A stretch of DNA of 64,000 nt from Nectonema munidae (lineage: Eukaryota > Nematomorpha > Nectonematoida > Nectonematidae), in NCBI GenBank assembly GCA_030549495.1, contig JAUIRK010000060.1, positions 56,323 to 120,322 of the forward strand. The letters run 5' to 3'. The notes beneath the pieces are model-generated. The model was not told where the DNA came from and made no database searches. It saw nothing but the letters and a program-made list of their open reading frames with translations. Below, piece after piece: positions 50,719-62,489 of this stretch (within the stretch, counting starts at the first letter, position 1; every line of letters starts with the position of its first letter). The translations under genes were made by a program, and so were the position numbers.

Positions 50719-51389
50719 TTTATGTCCGGACAACATAAAAGGTGAGAATTACAAAGAAAGAAAAAACAAGGTTTGCTTGATTAAGTTTCATTGTTTCTAT
50801 GTATAATTTTTGAGTGCTTTTATTAGTATGTATACCAACAATAAATGCGTCAATCGGTTGATTTACACTTCATAACACTACAATAACTTCGTTGAGTGAA
50901 AATACTTTCAGATTTCACGAATACTTTGTACTAGTCGCAATAGTCTAAGATTTAGTTTTAAAACTAATATCTTTAGGATTGAGTGATGTTTTTAATAAAT
51001 CAATTTTCATATTCACTTTTTTTATAGTGTATCAATTAGTTTATAATATCATAAGTGTGTTATAAGCAAGTATCATATCTAATACACTGAAAATTTATGA
51101 ATAATCTTATTTGATTAGTTATAATAAAAAATTAGTGTATTTTTTTTATTTATTGTGAACTTTTAAGTTTAATAATTATTGTTTTTTTAATTTAACTTTA
51201 ATATGACTAGAAAAATTGGAAAAAAGGTGGGGTTCAAAAGACTTTACCTCGTCACTACTATGAAAAAAATCAAAAATAAATTTAGAAAATTTTTTTAGAA
51301 AAAAGTTAAAAGATGTCTCGTTATTTTAGGATAAATCAAAAACATTAAAGTGTAATAGTTAAAATTTTAATTAACTTTTACAAAAAAAA
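50719..51389. other. no gene recognised
   Basis: AT-rich spacer between the piggyBac fragment and the duplicated DCST segment. Confidence 0.45.
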
Positions 51390-52201
51390 ATTCAAAGAAA
51401 AGTTCACATATCCACTATCACCTCACTAACTTTGTCATGGCCAGAGATCAAACGTATAATAATCAACTTGGCTAGATCGGCTACCCTTGTAATTTTAGTC
51501 GCTTTCTCCGTAGGGGTTGATTTCAGCCTATACAGTTTCCGTCAAATTTTATACAGACTTTCTCACGCTGAGACAACTATTCCTTTTCCAAAAGTACTTG
51601 CTGAGTTCAAAGTAACAACTGCTTTTACAAATCTTTTCAAAAGTTGTTATAAAAACACAAAATCCATAATGGAAAGTTTAAAGGCGGTTAGCTTTGTCGA
51701 TTGTTTCAGTGAGACATATCCCCTTAATATCAAGTTCATAAAAAAATTCTTCTAACAGCTTTCCTAGTTTTCAGTACATTTTCTTAACCTTACGTCCTTC
51801 GTATAAGGCAATACATTTGCAATGTAATGTATCCCATTCGGGCTAAAGAAAGAGCAGTCGCGTTGTGCAATAGAATTCTCCAAGTATGCAAAAAAACATG
51901 AAGATAGTAAAGTTATAGAGTTTAGTTTAACAGACAGATTGATAGAAGGTCATCCCTTAATCAAAAAATTGCTCGCAATTCTTGGTTATGAGAAGAAGGC
52001 CTGCTGCTTCTGTTCTCAAATATGCAAGAAAGAAAATGAAGAGTTGTTTGAAAATTGCAGTTATACCAAGTGCAAGAAATTATACTGCGATAAAATCCAA
52101 AATGAATTATTGAATCAATGCAAATTTTGCAGCAATGAAAATTTTTTAATGGTAAAAGTATCTTATGAAAAAGATTCAAGTAGCGAAGAAGACAATAACT
52201 A
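51390..52201 (+). pseudogene. partial duplicate of the DCST-like gene: C-terminal piece
   Basis: This repeats 46944-47800 at roughly 95-98% identity by eye (residues about 549-832). It includes the fifth and sixth membrane segments, the RING-like finger and the same stop position. Breaks include a 1-bp loss near 51411, a short loss near 51750 that shifts frame, a TAA in the sixth segment near 51787, and a 38-bp loss near 51883. In the finger, the C798 equivalent is replaced (KIQNE for KCLNE), so one zinc ligand is gone. The high identity points to a recent duplication. Confidence 0.93.
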
Positions 52202-52265
52202 GATTTCTACCACCAAACATTCCGCGCGAAATTAAGCTTAAAGGCTTAGGTATAAAAATTTAGGA

Positions 52266-52750
52266 AATTTTTACCCTATATTACATATTGAAGAAAGGAT
52301 GGAGGATTTGAAAGAATATTTTAAAACTATGAAAAAGAAAATAAGAAAATGGATTAGAGTGAAGTGGGACAAGTTCGGAGATTTTGTGAAGCATAATTTA
52401 TTAAAATTCAAGATTATTAAATATTTTGTAGATTTATTTTTTGAAATTATGCAAGTTCACTTTATAAAAATTGAATCACGGTTGTATGCATAAAGCGTTT
52501 GCTATCTCGTATTAGAGGATTCTTGGAAAAGGTGTATGAATACGTTGGTGAAAGATTTGATGAATTGAAAGAAAGGATGCAGCGCTTTTATAGAAGATAT
52601 GAAGAAGAGATTTTTACTTTTATATACGCTATAATAGGGCTAACTGTAGTTTACATATTTTCCAACAAGCTTTACGAAAGTTCTCACTCTCCAAAGATTG
52701 TATCAGTCATTGTTTTGGTATTCGTTTTTCTTATCGAAGCATACGTTTGA
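52266..52750 (+). pseudogene. partial duplicate of the DCST-like gene: N-terminal piece
   Basis: This matches 45517-45998 (residues about 73-233) closely. It covers the lysine-rich N-terminal region and the first membrane segment, then leaves the parent sequence inside the second segment near 52720. A deletion and rearrangement near 52390-52490 breaks the frame. It begins only about 65 bp after the end of the C-terminal piece. In this locus, therefore, the second half of the gene precedes the first half. Confidence 0.9.
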
Positions 52751-53183
52751 CTTTGAGTCCATTGTTAAAACACAGTAAATAATGATACCCAACTCCCATA
52801 TGCGCAACAGAATTAAAATCAGTGACGAAAAAAATAAGCAACAACGATACATCTTTGAGAAAATGAAGGTCCATAAATTTAGCTCCCCTCCTCCACTGCC
52901 AATGCATTTTAATTAAAAAAAACGATGAAATAAGTATGAGTGTAAATACTGGTGATGTGTTACCAGTAAATTCAATATATTAATATAATTTTTACTTCTA
53001 TGCAAAAGCTGATCAATATAATTATGTTTGCCTTTTAATCTTATTATTTGCACATGAAAAAGAGGGCCGAATTGTATTATTTGCTGAGAATAGTTCAAAG
53101 GGTAGCGAAAGTTACGTTTTATGTGTGCCCTAGAAAATAAGCTTGCATAACTTTGCAAAAAGTGTTTGATCAAATCTGTGTAT
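52751..53183. other. no gene recognised
   Basis: AT-rich DNA after the N-terminal duplicate. No match to the parental gene continues. Confidence 0.4.
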
Positions 53184-53396
53184 TTAACATGACCTAAATC
53201 CAGTTCCAAAAGTCAAGGCCTTGATGTGGTTCACTCCGAAGATGCCAATCTCGAAAACAATTCCTCTGTTCACAAGTTCGGCGACCGCTTGTGTTCGTTG
53301 GGCTAGACTTTCATCACACTCCCTTTCTAGCCTGGCTAATTCCTTTGGGGAAAGGTATAGCAATAACAAGAGAGGCGAAATTATCCAAAACCTCAT
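53184..53396 (-). CDS. candidate secreted peptide or first exon, unrecognised
   Basis: Minus-strand ATG at 53396 encodes 70 residues. It starts with a convincing signal peptide, MRFWIISPLLLLLYLS, then a charged helix (KELARLERECDESLAQRTQA) and a less charged end, NHIKALTFGTGFRSC. The G+C content is clearly above that of neighbouring DNA, as expected for host coding sequence. A GT just after GGATTTAG (53192) could be a weak donor, so this may be the first coding exon of a longer gene. I recognise no family. A LINE begins about 35 bp upstream and may have cut off its promoter. Confidence 0.4.
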   Translation of the reverse strand: MRFWIISPLLLLLYLSPKELARLERECDESLAQRTQAVAELVNRGIVFEIGIFGVNHIKALTFGTGFRSC

Positions 53397-53429
53397 ACAC
53401 AACTCACACTTTATAATAATTAAGACAGA

Positions 53430-55180
53430 CACACACACATCACAATTCCAACAAATAAGTTAAAAACAAAATTTCAACAACCGACATCAGCAGACATTAC
53501 TTTTATCCCAACATATCTACTAAATGACACCACTTGGAAAACTCACAATTCCCCTATCGTCAGACCACATTCCCATGCTCACCTCCATACACCTCAAACA
53601 CTCCAAACACCATATTCAAACCTACACAAATTTCAAAAAAGCGAACTGGCAGCCTTTCTCATCATTCATCGAAACCAATATCACTAACCTTGAACCTGAT
53701 CTATTACAAGATTTAAACTCTCACTCTGGAAAGAACACATTAACAAAAACTGGTCGCAAAAAAAAAATACACACATACTGGAACACCATAAAAAACCTCC
53801 AAAAGAAGTAAACTTAGACAGACAAATAGAACTATTTCATTTAATGACACAATCAAAATGAAAGATATAGACATCGCAAACACTTTCTATAAATAGTTCG
53901 CCAATACAACACAGAAAGCTACAAACAAATCACACAGAATCATTAAAAACAACTACAAAAACTCCCGAAAACACACGTACACATCACGACTAGACACACA
54001 ACAAGCCATCCAGAACATAAACAACAGCAAATCACTAGGACCAGATCAAATCGCTAACATATACATCAAACATCTCGGACCCAATGCTATAATCTCCTTA
54101 CACAGATCTTCAACAGAGCTCTAAACAACAATACAATCCTACATATATGAAAATCATCGATTATATTATACTACCCATCCGTACCACACAAAAACAAAAA
54201 TCTTAGCTCTTCCTACAGACCAATTTCTCTCCTATTACCGGCAGCCTAAATTTTAGAAAAAATCATTCTTCACAACATAGAAAATGCTTTCTACTACAAC
54301 ATCCCTTCAATCTATTCCCAACATTATTGCAGAAGGTTTCAACAAAAAGAAACCCTTCCACCGAACCATCACAACAACATTAGATCTAAGCAACGCCTTT
54401 GACACACTTGATATCCATCTTCTCATGCACAAAATCATCGCCAAAACAAACATTAACACTCAATATGCCAGATTTCTAGCTAACAACCTACGCAGCAAAA
54501 ACACTTATACAAAACATAACACTACCCTCTCACGTTCACACCACACACGTACAGTGGTACCCTAAGGGAGCTCCCTCTCCCCTATATTATTCAACATTTA
54601 CATGAGCGATATGCCTACTCACTCTAACAACCAAGTCAACTTTTTTACTTATGTAGATGACATCACCATTACATCCACCAACCAAAGCATCACAAAGGCC
54701 ACACCAGGCTGAATTTAAATCAACGCATCAAACTTAGCCACACAAAGTCACAAGCGACACTCTTTACACAATATAGTTCTGAAAACAACACTAAGACACT
54801 AACACACACCCAAATCAGGAACTTCCTGGGCAAACACAACGAACCCTTAACAAATACATATAAAGCTATAACAAGTTCAATCTTAGAGTACGGTTCCACA
54901 ATATGGGGACACTCTATCTCTCAAACAAACCTTCCAAGCTACAAACAAAACAAAACACAGCTCTCCGATTGGCCACAGGCCACACATGTGACACAGAAAC
55001 ACTCATCTTACCTTAACAAGACCACATTAACATACACATTTCTAACGCCAGAGCCAAAGCCGCCAACATACTTCACCCCCATCACAACCTCTACACTGCC
55101 CCCAAACCACACAGACACATGAAAAGCACACTCTTTAACAACAAAAACAATATTTTACTTTACAATTTGAAGATTCAACC
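53430..55180 (+). mobile_element. 5'-truncated LINE, A/C-rich strand, Jockey-like
   Basis: The fragment starts within the endonuclease (LGKLTIPLSSDHIPMLTSIH). It runs through YRPISLL near 54215, RTITTTLDLSNAFDTLDIHL (54365-54420), FNIYMSDMPT near 54590 and YVDDITIT near 54650 (catalytic YxDD box kept), to EYGSTIWGHS near 54890. There are many stops and frame changes. The plus strand is rich in A and C and poor in G, very unlike the neighbouring DNA and the other LINEs here. The 5' truncation is typical of LINE insertion. Confidence 0.82.
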
Positions 55181-55649
55181 GGTACAAGTTATAAAAAGAT
55201 TTTGTAATTTTGTCAGTATCAATTTAGCTGGCCATATGGTAAATTTATGAACAAAAGGACGTGTCGGGCCAAAATATCCAAAATCGTTACTATTTTAACA
55301 GTTTTTACTATGAATCTCTTGATAAATCGTTTCTATATAAGAGAAATATTTGCTTCCAATATCTACGATTTTCAAGACAAACATTTGAGCCACATTCTAT
55401 AGGAATTTACCATTTTTGTTCTACCGATACTTTGAATTAAGTTCAGAGGTTAATTGCGCGCTACTCTTTGCGCTCCATTTGAAATACTCTTAGAAATTCA
55501 TTCTTTCGACATACTGAATGTAAAATCGCATAACACTTTTTTTGCGAAATGATGAAAATTGAAATATTCATAGGTTTTATATTTTATATAAAATAAATAT
55601 TGAAAATTGATTTTGGAACAAATCATTCATTTTTTTAATAAATATGCTT
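55181..55649. other. no gene recognised
   Basis: AT-rich sequence between the LINE and the candidate exon. Confidence 0.4.
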
Positions 55650-55898
55650 TTATAGAAACTTGCTTTCATTCCAAGAACATTGCTCTGAACCGTATTGGGT
55701 AGAAGTCAAGTTTAATACTCGCAAGATGTTATTCCAAACTTCGTCTTTGAAATCGAATTGCCTGCTTAACTTTGAGTTTATTGGGTAAAATTTGTTGTTT
55801 TCATAATAGATCCCATTAATAGCATCATTCACCATTAAAAGTAGGTAGTTATCCACGCATGCACGTTCTGAATGTAAAAGATTCATCGCCTGCAATAT
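55650..55898 (-). CDS. possible terminal exon of an unrecognised host gene
   Basis: On the minus strand CCATTTTTACTCTTTAG is a strong splice acceptor, followed at 55898 by an open frame of 82 codons to the stop at 55650. It encodes NLLHSERACVDNYLLLMV, GIYYENNKFYPINSKLSRQF and an end rich in polar residues. There is no known domain. The length and acceptor argue for an exon. Upstream exons and a polyadenylation signal were not found. Confidence 0.35.
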   Translation of the reverse strand: MLQAMNLLHSERACVDNYLLLMVNDAINGIYYENNKFYPINSKLSRQFDFKDEVWNNILRVLNLTSTQYGSEQCSWNESKFL

Positions 55899-56725
55899 CT
55901 AAAGAGTAAAAATGGAATTAGCTTAAAATAAGCATCTCTATTTTTGGAATAAAATCAAAAGTTTCTATTTTAGTGAGAGAGACAGGCTTTTATACTGCCA
56001 AATACGCGTGATAAAATCCAAATAGTACCTCGTTAACCAGAACCGAACATTTAATAAAACATTCTGTTAATGAATTTACCCGGATTGGGAAAAACGATGA
56101 GTTTGCTGTCAAATTTTAAGGAGTTGGTGTAATACCACAACATTAGTGAAATATTATGAATCAGGTTCAAATATTCCGACCAAAAAGATAAATGCTCAGT
56201 TATTTTTATTAAAAAATGTACATTCTTTCACCTTTCTCGCATTCAAAGGCAAAAAGAGAAGGAAAAAGTGTGTAAGATAAAATGATTTATTTGTTTGTAT
56301 ATATATTTATTTATTATTACTCTCGAGAGAATTAAGCAGGGTTGAGACGATATGCTAGGAGATTCTCAACTTCGGGTTCCCGAATACTAGTGCGTTTACA
56401 AGACGATTCAAAGCGTTACTTGATGCTTGTCTTGATTGGCAAATATTTTGAAACAATCCATCTTTTATAGGATTTTTATATTTTAGTAAATTGTAGCACA
56501 AATAAGAGGTGTTTTATAACGTCAGTGAGATCACCTTTTGTAAATTAAATTGCCGCTAAAATTACTACTACAAAGTATTATTCATTCAAAATATAATATT
56601 TGGATATAGATGGATGAATTTCAAACTAAAAATTTAATGACATAAAACAGACGGGCGTATGTATAGGATATATGACTCGTGCAATCAACTTTTTTTAATT
56701 TTTTAAAAGTAAGCTTTTATACAAG
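55899..56725. other. no gene recognised
   Basis: AT-rich DNA. It might contain an intron of the candidate minus-strand gene. Confidence 0.35.
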
Positions 56726-56934
56726 TTAAATGATAGCGCTGAGAAATTTGATTGTAGTGAGATTATAATCATAATTATTAGAGATTGTGTAGATTTTTTG
56801 TCTAATGTACACACCACTATTATTACCAGATATTATATTTGCACTGTAAGCTCTCAATCCCCCGATAACGGGACTACTTTTATCCAATAAAATTATCTTG
56901 TTTGTAATTCTGATTGCATCACTACCTTTTAGCT
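56726..56934 (-). other. minus-strand open frame next to a hAT end, uncertain
   Basis: About 69 codons stay open (SDAIRITNKIILLDKSSPVI, then GLRAYSANIISGNNSGVYIR) up to a stop at 56726. The open frame runs out of the hAT terminal sequence at 56935. It could be an exon cut by the insertion, or a chance frame. Confidence 0.2.
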
Positions 56935-56971
56935 CAGTGGTTTTCAAACTCAAGTCTGCGATGCCCTATGC
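56935..56971 (+). mobile_element. left end of a hAT element interrupted by another hAT
   Basis: CAGTGGTTTTCAAACTCAAG is a typical hAT terminus. The sequence CCCTATGC at 56964-56971 is the target duplication of the next element, and the host element resumes at 60082. Its right end was not found in the remaining window. Confidence 0.6.
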
Positions 56972-57164
56972 GAGGGGTCACCAAAGTATGGCCCACGGGA
57001 CAGAACCGGCCCGTGAGACCTTTTTGTTCGGCCTGCAATCAAATACTGAAACGTTGTTTCATTTTTCGTCAAATAATATTATTTTCTCAAATGTTGAGTA
57101 AAAGCAACATTGAGTATTAGTGAATAAGAAGCAGTGTTATTTTTTATAGTATATGTAATTATCA

Positions 57165-57465
57165 CTGTGTTACAGGGATGGACCGAGAGGGGGGATGCAT
57201 ACCCCCCCCCCCCACCAGCAATCTATTCAAGAAAAATTAAGGTTGGAGTCCACCCTAAAATAGAAATCAAAATTGATGAAGTCATTGATCGATTTTCAAA
57301 GCAAAAAGAAAGAAGAAAAGACTTTGTAATATAATTTTAATCATTTATTTTACATACGTTTTCAAATTTCTTCCCTAATAAAATGTGTAAAATATTTTGA
57401 TAATATTATTATACCCCCCCCCCCCCCCCCCACAAAAGATTTCTGGATCCCCCACTGCTGTGTTA
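57165..57465 (+). mobile_element. short non-autonomous hAT (family A), nested, perfect TSD
   Basis: The 285-bp core (57173-57457) begins CAGGGATGGACCGAGAGG and ends TTCTGGATCCCCCACTG. CTGTGTTA is duplicated at 57165-57172 and 57458-57465. It is a shorter sibling of 22992-23464. The two share both ends and the last roughly 30 codons of the hATC region (HPKIEIKIDEVIDRFSKQKE, 57250-57330). The rest of the domain is deleted. C runs of 12 and 18 lie inside the ends. Confidence 0.93.
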
Positions 57466-58550
57466 TATATATCATATATTGTGCATAATTATTTCTGTAA
57501 TTATATATCAGTATAGCTTTTGTGACGTATTTAACTATATGGATAGATATATATTTTGAATATGATATACCGGAAATGTTTTCAGGAAATGGATGTCATA
57601 TACTAGTAGTGTTTTAGTGACGTTTATGCTATTTTTATAAGTATATAAATACGAGTTTTACACTCTGATTTTATTTAGTGTTTTTGAAAAGTAATATAAT
57701 TTTTTATCTGTTTAACCATTTAAGACCAAGCAAAGCAGACGATATCTAAAAAACGCAGACGAAGATGAAATTACTTATGTTCCATAATAGGAACATTGGT
57801 CGTAAATGGGTTAACCACAAGTCTCTTTCTTATATTTAAATTATTCTGCATTTTATTCCTTGTAAGTCTATATTTAACTAATTCTTATATTTTTGCCTAA
57901 TAAATTTTAAAAAAAATGAAAAAATCAATTTTTGAAATACTTTTTTTTAAACTAGAAAAATTATATTTTTTAATATATATGTTTTATATGCATGTTTGCA
58001 ATTACATTTTTCATTTCGCAGTTTTAACCTTTTTCATACTAATTTGTATGGGCAAACTATTATTATAGCTTTATATGTATTTGTTAAGGGTTCGTTGTGT
58101 TTACTAGTGCTTTTTTAATAGTATTTTTTTAAATACTATTAAAATTTTATTTTTTTATTTGTTAGCAACTTTTTTATCAAAAGAGTACAAAAAACACTAA
58201 AATAAAGATTTCTATAAATTTAAAGCAAACCAATATTTAAAATTTTTTATGATGTCTAATAACCTATCTTAAGTATTCATAAGTTTAAAGCTACACGGAG
58301 TTTTAAATAAGATTACTTTATACTTTATTTTAGATTAATTCATATTCCAGTTTTTTTTACTTATAAAAAACACTAAAATGAAGATTTTTTTATGAATTTA
58401 TAGCAAACTAATAACTTAAATTTATTCAAATTTTGATAAAACACTTTTTTGAAAAGGTGAAATTTCTTTATTTTTTTACTTTTTAAAAATTTTAATCTTA
58501 TTTAATTTTTTTTAATATTATTTATTTAAGTTTTCTATTTTTATTTTTAC
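57466..58550. other. non-coding 5' interior of the GTF2IRD2-like hAT
   Basis: Very AT-rich DNA with long A and T runs, between the nested element and the transposase start. No gene seen. Confidence 0.55.
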
Positions 58551-58553
58551 ACA

Positions 58554-59892
58554 TGGCAAAGTTGATAAATAATACCGTATCTTTAATAAAAGTTAGGAAG
58601 AAAAGTACTTTTTTGAGGGAACAAATAATCAAAAAGCCATTTGCTTGATATGCAATGAAAATGTTCCAGTTTTAAAAGAATACAATATTCGTCCTCACTA
58701 CGAAACAAAGCATCTTTCAACACACTCAAAACGTCATGGAAAACAGCGTTCTGAAAAAATTGATACTTTGAAATCTAATTTGGAGTCTCGAAGAAGTTTC
58801 TTCACAAAAAAGTTTGTTGAAAATGAAACGAGAATGCTAAAAACTTTTTGTGGTATTCAATTGAAATTGATGAGTCTATTGATCTCTCTAGCACGTCTCA
58901 GCTTCTTATATATGTTCGTGGTGTCAATCGCAACTTTCAAATAATTGAAGAATTTGCATCAGTGTATAGTATGAATGGGATAACAGCTGGAGAAGATATT
59001 TTCATTAAAGTAGGAAAATTTTTGCAACGCTATGATCTTCAATGGGATTGGCTTCAGTGCGTCACGGTTGATGGTGGTCCAAATATGGCAGGAATAAGAA
59101 AGGGCTCGGTAGGGCGGACTAAATTGGAAGATCTTCATTGTCCAACAGCTCTTTTCATACACTGCATTGTACACCAGCAAGCATCTGTGCAAAGCAGTTG
59201 GATATATCTTGTGTGCCAAAATCACAAGTGTCGTCAATTATATCAGAAATCACGCGCGGCTTAGTTGCGGAAAACTCCTATCTCGTTTTCATAAACTTCG
59301 AAAAGAAATAATAAATTTTTTAATTGAAAAAACAAATCTAATGCACAATTTTCAGATTCTTCAGGGTTATCAAAATTTTCATATTTGGTTGACATCACAA
59401 ATCACATGAATGATTTAAATTTAAAGTTGCAGAAACAAAATAACCTCATCTGTTATTTATACAAAATTATTACAGCATTTCAAAGAAAATTGTCATTATT
59501 TAAAACACAATTTGAAAAGGCAAACTTCTCTCATTTTCAGAATTTTCAAGAGTTTTGCGCTGAAAATGTGAAACACACGGATTTCGAGTTTCACAAAAAC
59601 ATTCTTTGTAGCTTACATTTTCTACCTTATTGAAAGAGAATATGTTAAATTTTACCTATCTTTACTTGATGAGTTTATTAATTTAAAAAAGTTTGCGTCA
59701 GGTATGACTTCAGTTTTTGGAACAAGGTACAAATGTAAGCAAACTTTTTCGGAAATGAAGTATGTGAAGTCAACGCATCGAACAAGGTTAACTGACGAAC
59801 ACTTGAAGGCCATTCTTATGATTGTATGTACCAATTTTAAAGCTGGCATTAACAATATTTTGAAAGCCAAACACCAGTTTCATAAATCTCAT
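58554..59892 (+). pseudogene. hAT transposase, GTF2IRD2/EPM2AIP1-like
   Basis: ATG 58554 starts the gene. A BED-type finger follows: CLICNENVPVLKEYNIRPHY then ETKHLSTHSKR (about 58645-58730). The core includes WYSIEIDESIDLSSTSQLLI (first catalytic D), LQCVTVDGGPNMAG (second D region), IHCIVHQQA and VNYIRNHARL. The gene ends with MTSVFGTRYKCKQTFSEMKY and RTRLTDEHLKAILMI, the hATC domain. At least five frame changes are seen. Vertebrate GTF2IRD2 carries a domesticated relative, but this copy is transposon-borne and broken. Confidence 0.88.
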
Positions 59893-61264
59893 TAACTTTA
59901 TTGTTTCTACTTTATTATTTTTTTTATACATATTTTTTACGCATCTATAAATAAACCGCATACCTCTCTATGTTTTGTACGCTTTTAGTATGATCTGTAT
60001 CAAAAAAGTATTTTTCCGGCCCGCTATTAACATAACTTTAGGTCTATGTGGCCCTTTTTGAAAAAACTTTGCTGACCCCTGCCCTATGCAATAGAAAAAT
60101 TAGTTCTATCGGGGTCGAGAAGAGGGAACTGAGTGAATCGTTTTACGCAAAATATTGAACAGATATTACGTCATTTGCCATTTTTGCCAATAAGTCAGAA
60201 TAAATAAGTTAGACTTTGAATTGAATACTATTTTTTTCTTTTATTGCTTTTCAGACCTAATTTTATAAGTGTAAAATGTGCATTTTTCTTAATGGCTTAA
60301 AATATGAAATATGAAGACTCATACTTGAAATTTCGTTTTACTGCATTAACGCCGGTGGGAAGATTAGTAGGCCCCTGATTTAAAAAGATAAAAAAGACTT
60401 GTATACATGTTTCCAAGTGAATCGGGCATAAAATAATTAAACTGTTTAATTTAAACGCATATACACAAATAACATAAGATATAAACCACAAAAACTCAAG
60501 TGCCACCCACCTTTTTACCCTATATTCATTAATGATGTGATAAGTGATATTAAACACCGCCCCCCCCCTTCCCCTTGAAAAATACTTCTTTCAAATAAAG
60601 TTTTCTCTTGGGAATCGTTGGTTGTTTAATTATTCATTCATTTATTTAGTAACATATAGGAAACTTGACTGTTGGGATAAAAATTGTTGGAAACTAATTT
60701 TTTTTTATTTTTTTGTCTTTTTGATTGTAAACTTTTACATTATTATCGACAAAGTTTAGTAAAGTGCTTCTTGGAATGTGTTAGAAGTAATAAATTTCAA
60801 GAAACAAATTTGAGAGAAGGCATTAAAATGCTGAAAATGGAATGAGACAAGGTTTCTACAAGTCCACTAAACTCTTGTGAAGACTATTATACCCTTCCTT
60901 TAAATACAACGAAAATGGTAATTTGAAGGAAATGAAAGCCTTTAAAAAAATTAATTAATTAGCACAAATATATTCATGATCCTTTATGTTGCATGTGAAC
61001 TCATGACGCCCCAAGGTTACATTTTACAAACTTGACTATAATAGGCCATTAGGATTATGTATCTAAAGGGGTTCTTCTGATTCCAGAACCTTTAGTTTTA
61101 GAGAATAATTACCTCTTCTTTTCATCCATCCTTTCTTCATCATTTCATCGGTTACGCCTTAATGCGTAAATAGTCTTCCAAAATTGTTCAAATAATAGAA
61201 AGTGACATCTTTCTGAAATTCAATATGGATGCCATTCCACAAACCTTTCTATGTAAATTTAGAG

Positions 61265-61310
61265 CAGGGCTTCTCAAAGTGGTCGATATGGACCCCTCGG
61301 GTCGATGAGC
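61265..61310 (+). mobile_element. solitary hAT-like terminus
   Basis: CAGGGCTTCTCAAAGTGGTC followed by GGACCCCTCGGGTCGATGAG has the form of a hAT left end with a short internal palindrome. No partner end was found before 64000. Confidence 0.45.
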
Positions 61311-62489
61311 ATTTTTTAAGAGTCGATTATTAAATAGAGGTTGAAAGGGGCGGTTAGGTTATGGAGAGTCAATTAAATTTCTAAGCAGAAAAAATCGAGA
61401 TACATTACGAGATACATTACGAAAAAATCGAGTTACATTTTTATCTTCTTTTTTTATAGAATCCTTTGAATTTTATAAGGTGAAATAACATAAACCCAGT
61501 TATATTAAGTTAGAAATTCATCCGCCGAATAAAAAATCATCGTTTTAATTTGTTCAACTAATTTACAAGAGTTTATTTTTAATTACTATTTCTAAAATTA
61601 AGCTTAAAAATAAAAGCTAAAATAAAAGCTAAGTATTAAAATTTTATAAGTTTGAATTTTAAATATGAATTTTATTTATTAAATAAATCAAAAGGATGTT
61701 TGGTGGATTCATTTATTTAAAAAAACGCGCACACCGAATAACACTATCTTTGTTTCGACTCTTCTATTAGAATAGATGCGTTGCTTTGTAGGTAACAAAT
61801 TTATTAGATTATGAAGAAAAACGCTTTTATTTTTAGTCTGTTTCTTTGATTGATGATAATAATAATTAGTTCTTTAATTAATCCAAAATTAATTTTTAAC
61901 AATCGAAGTGCCACCAAACACACCTTTTCATTTTTTAATTTAGCACTATATTTTTTTTTGAAAATTGATTTACTTTTAGGTTAAGTTGAAACTGTCTCGC
62001 GATGTTATTTCCTTGCTCAACTTTTTAAAATTAAATGTGAAAAATCAAGACCATTAATTCTTGACATTGCAGACTTGAGTCGGTGAGAACGGAAAAAGAG
62101 TGCCTGTAAGGGAAAAATTGAGATGTGATATATAACACTTTCAAGTAGCATCTTTCTTTATCCACTTCTTTCAAAAACTCCAATATCCAGATTTCGTTGT
62201 AGATAATTTTGCGCGTAAAAATTGTTTAACGACCAGAGTGGACTGTGCTCAACTTTACAAAAATAGAATCGCTTGAAGTTATCCATGATTTTTAACACTA
62301 ATTTTGAACTTTATATTAGATAGCGTCTAATTATTCTGGTAGTTAAAGCGTTAAATGAAAAGACTAAATAATTTGTTTTTATCATCGATGGGATCTCATT
62401 TTTAATTTCTATTGTGATAAATCAGTGACAGAAAAATTGACAATAATTTTTTAGTCATATTCCTAACTGACTTGCCCTTTGATTTATGG

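Larger units (their letters stand above)
56964..60089 (+). mobile_element. hAT DNA transposon (GTF2IRD2-like) with perfect TSD
   Basis: The core at 56972-60081 begins GAGGGGTCACCAAAGTATGG and ends AACTTTGCTGACCCCTG. The 8-bp duplication CCCTATGC is at 56964-56971 and 60082-60089. GGCCC and CGGCCCG words lie inside both ends. It contains a transposase pseudogene and, at 57173-57457, a complete short hAT of another family. The first base is G where C is usual. Confidence 0.93.

Noticed and set aside
45301-52750. Functional link between the DCST-like gene and the ZP exons as a gamete-recognition cluster
   Set aside because: They are about 20 kb apart on opposite strands with transposon debris between. 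Most arthropod ZP proteins are cuticular, so nothing in the sequence supports a joint system.
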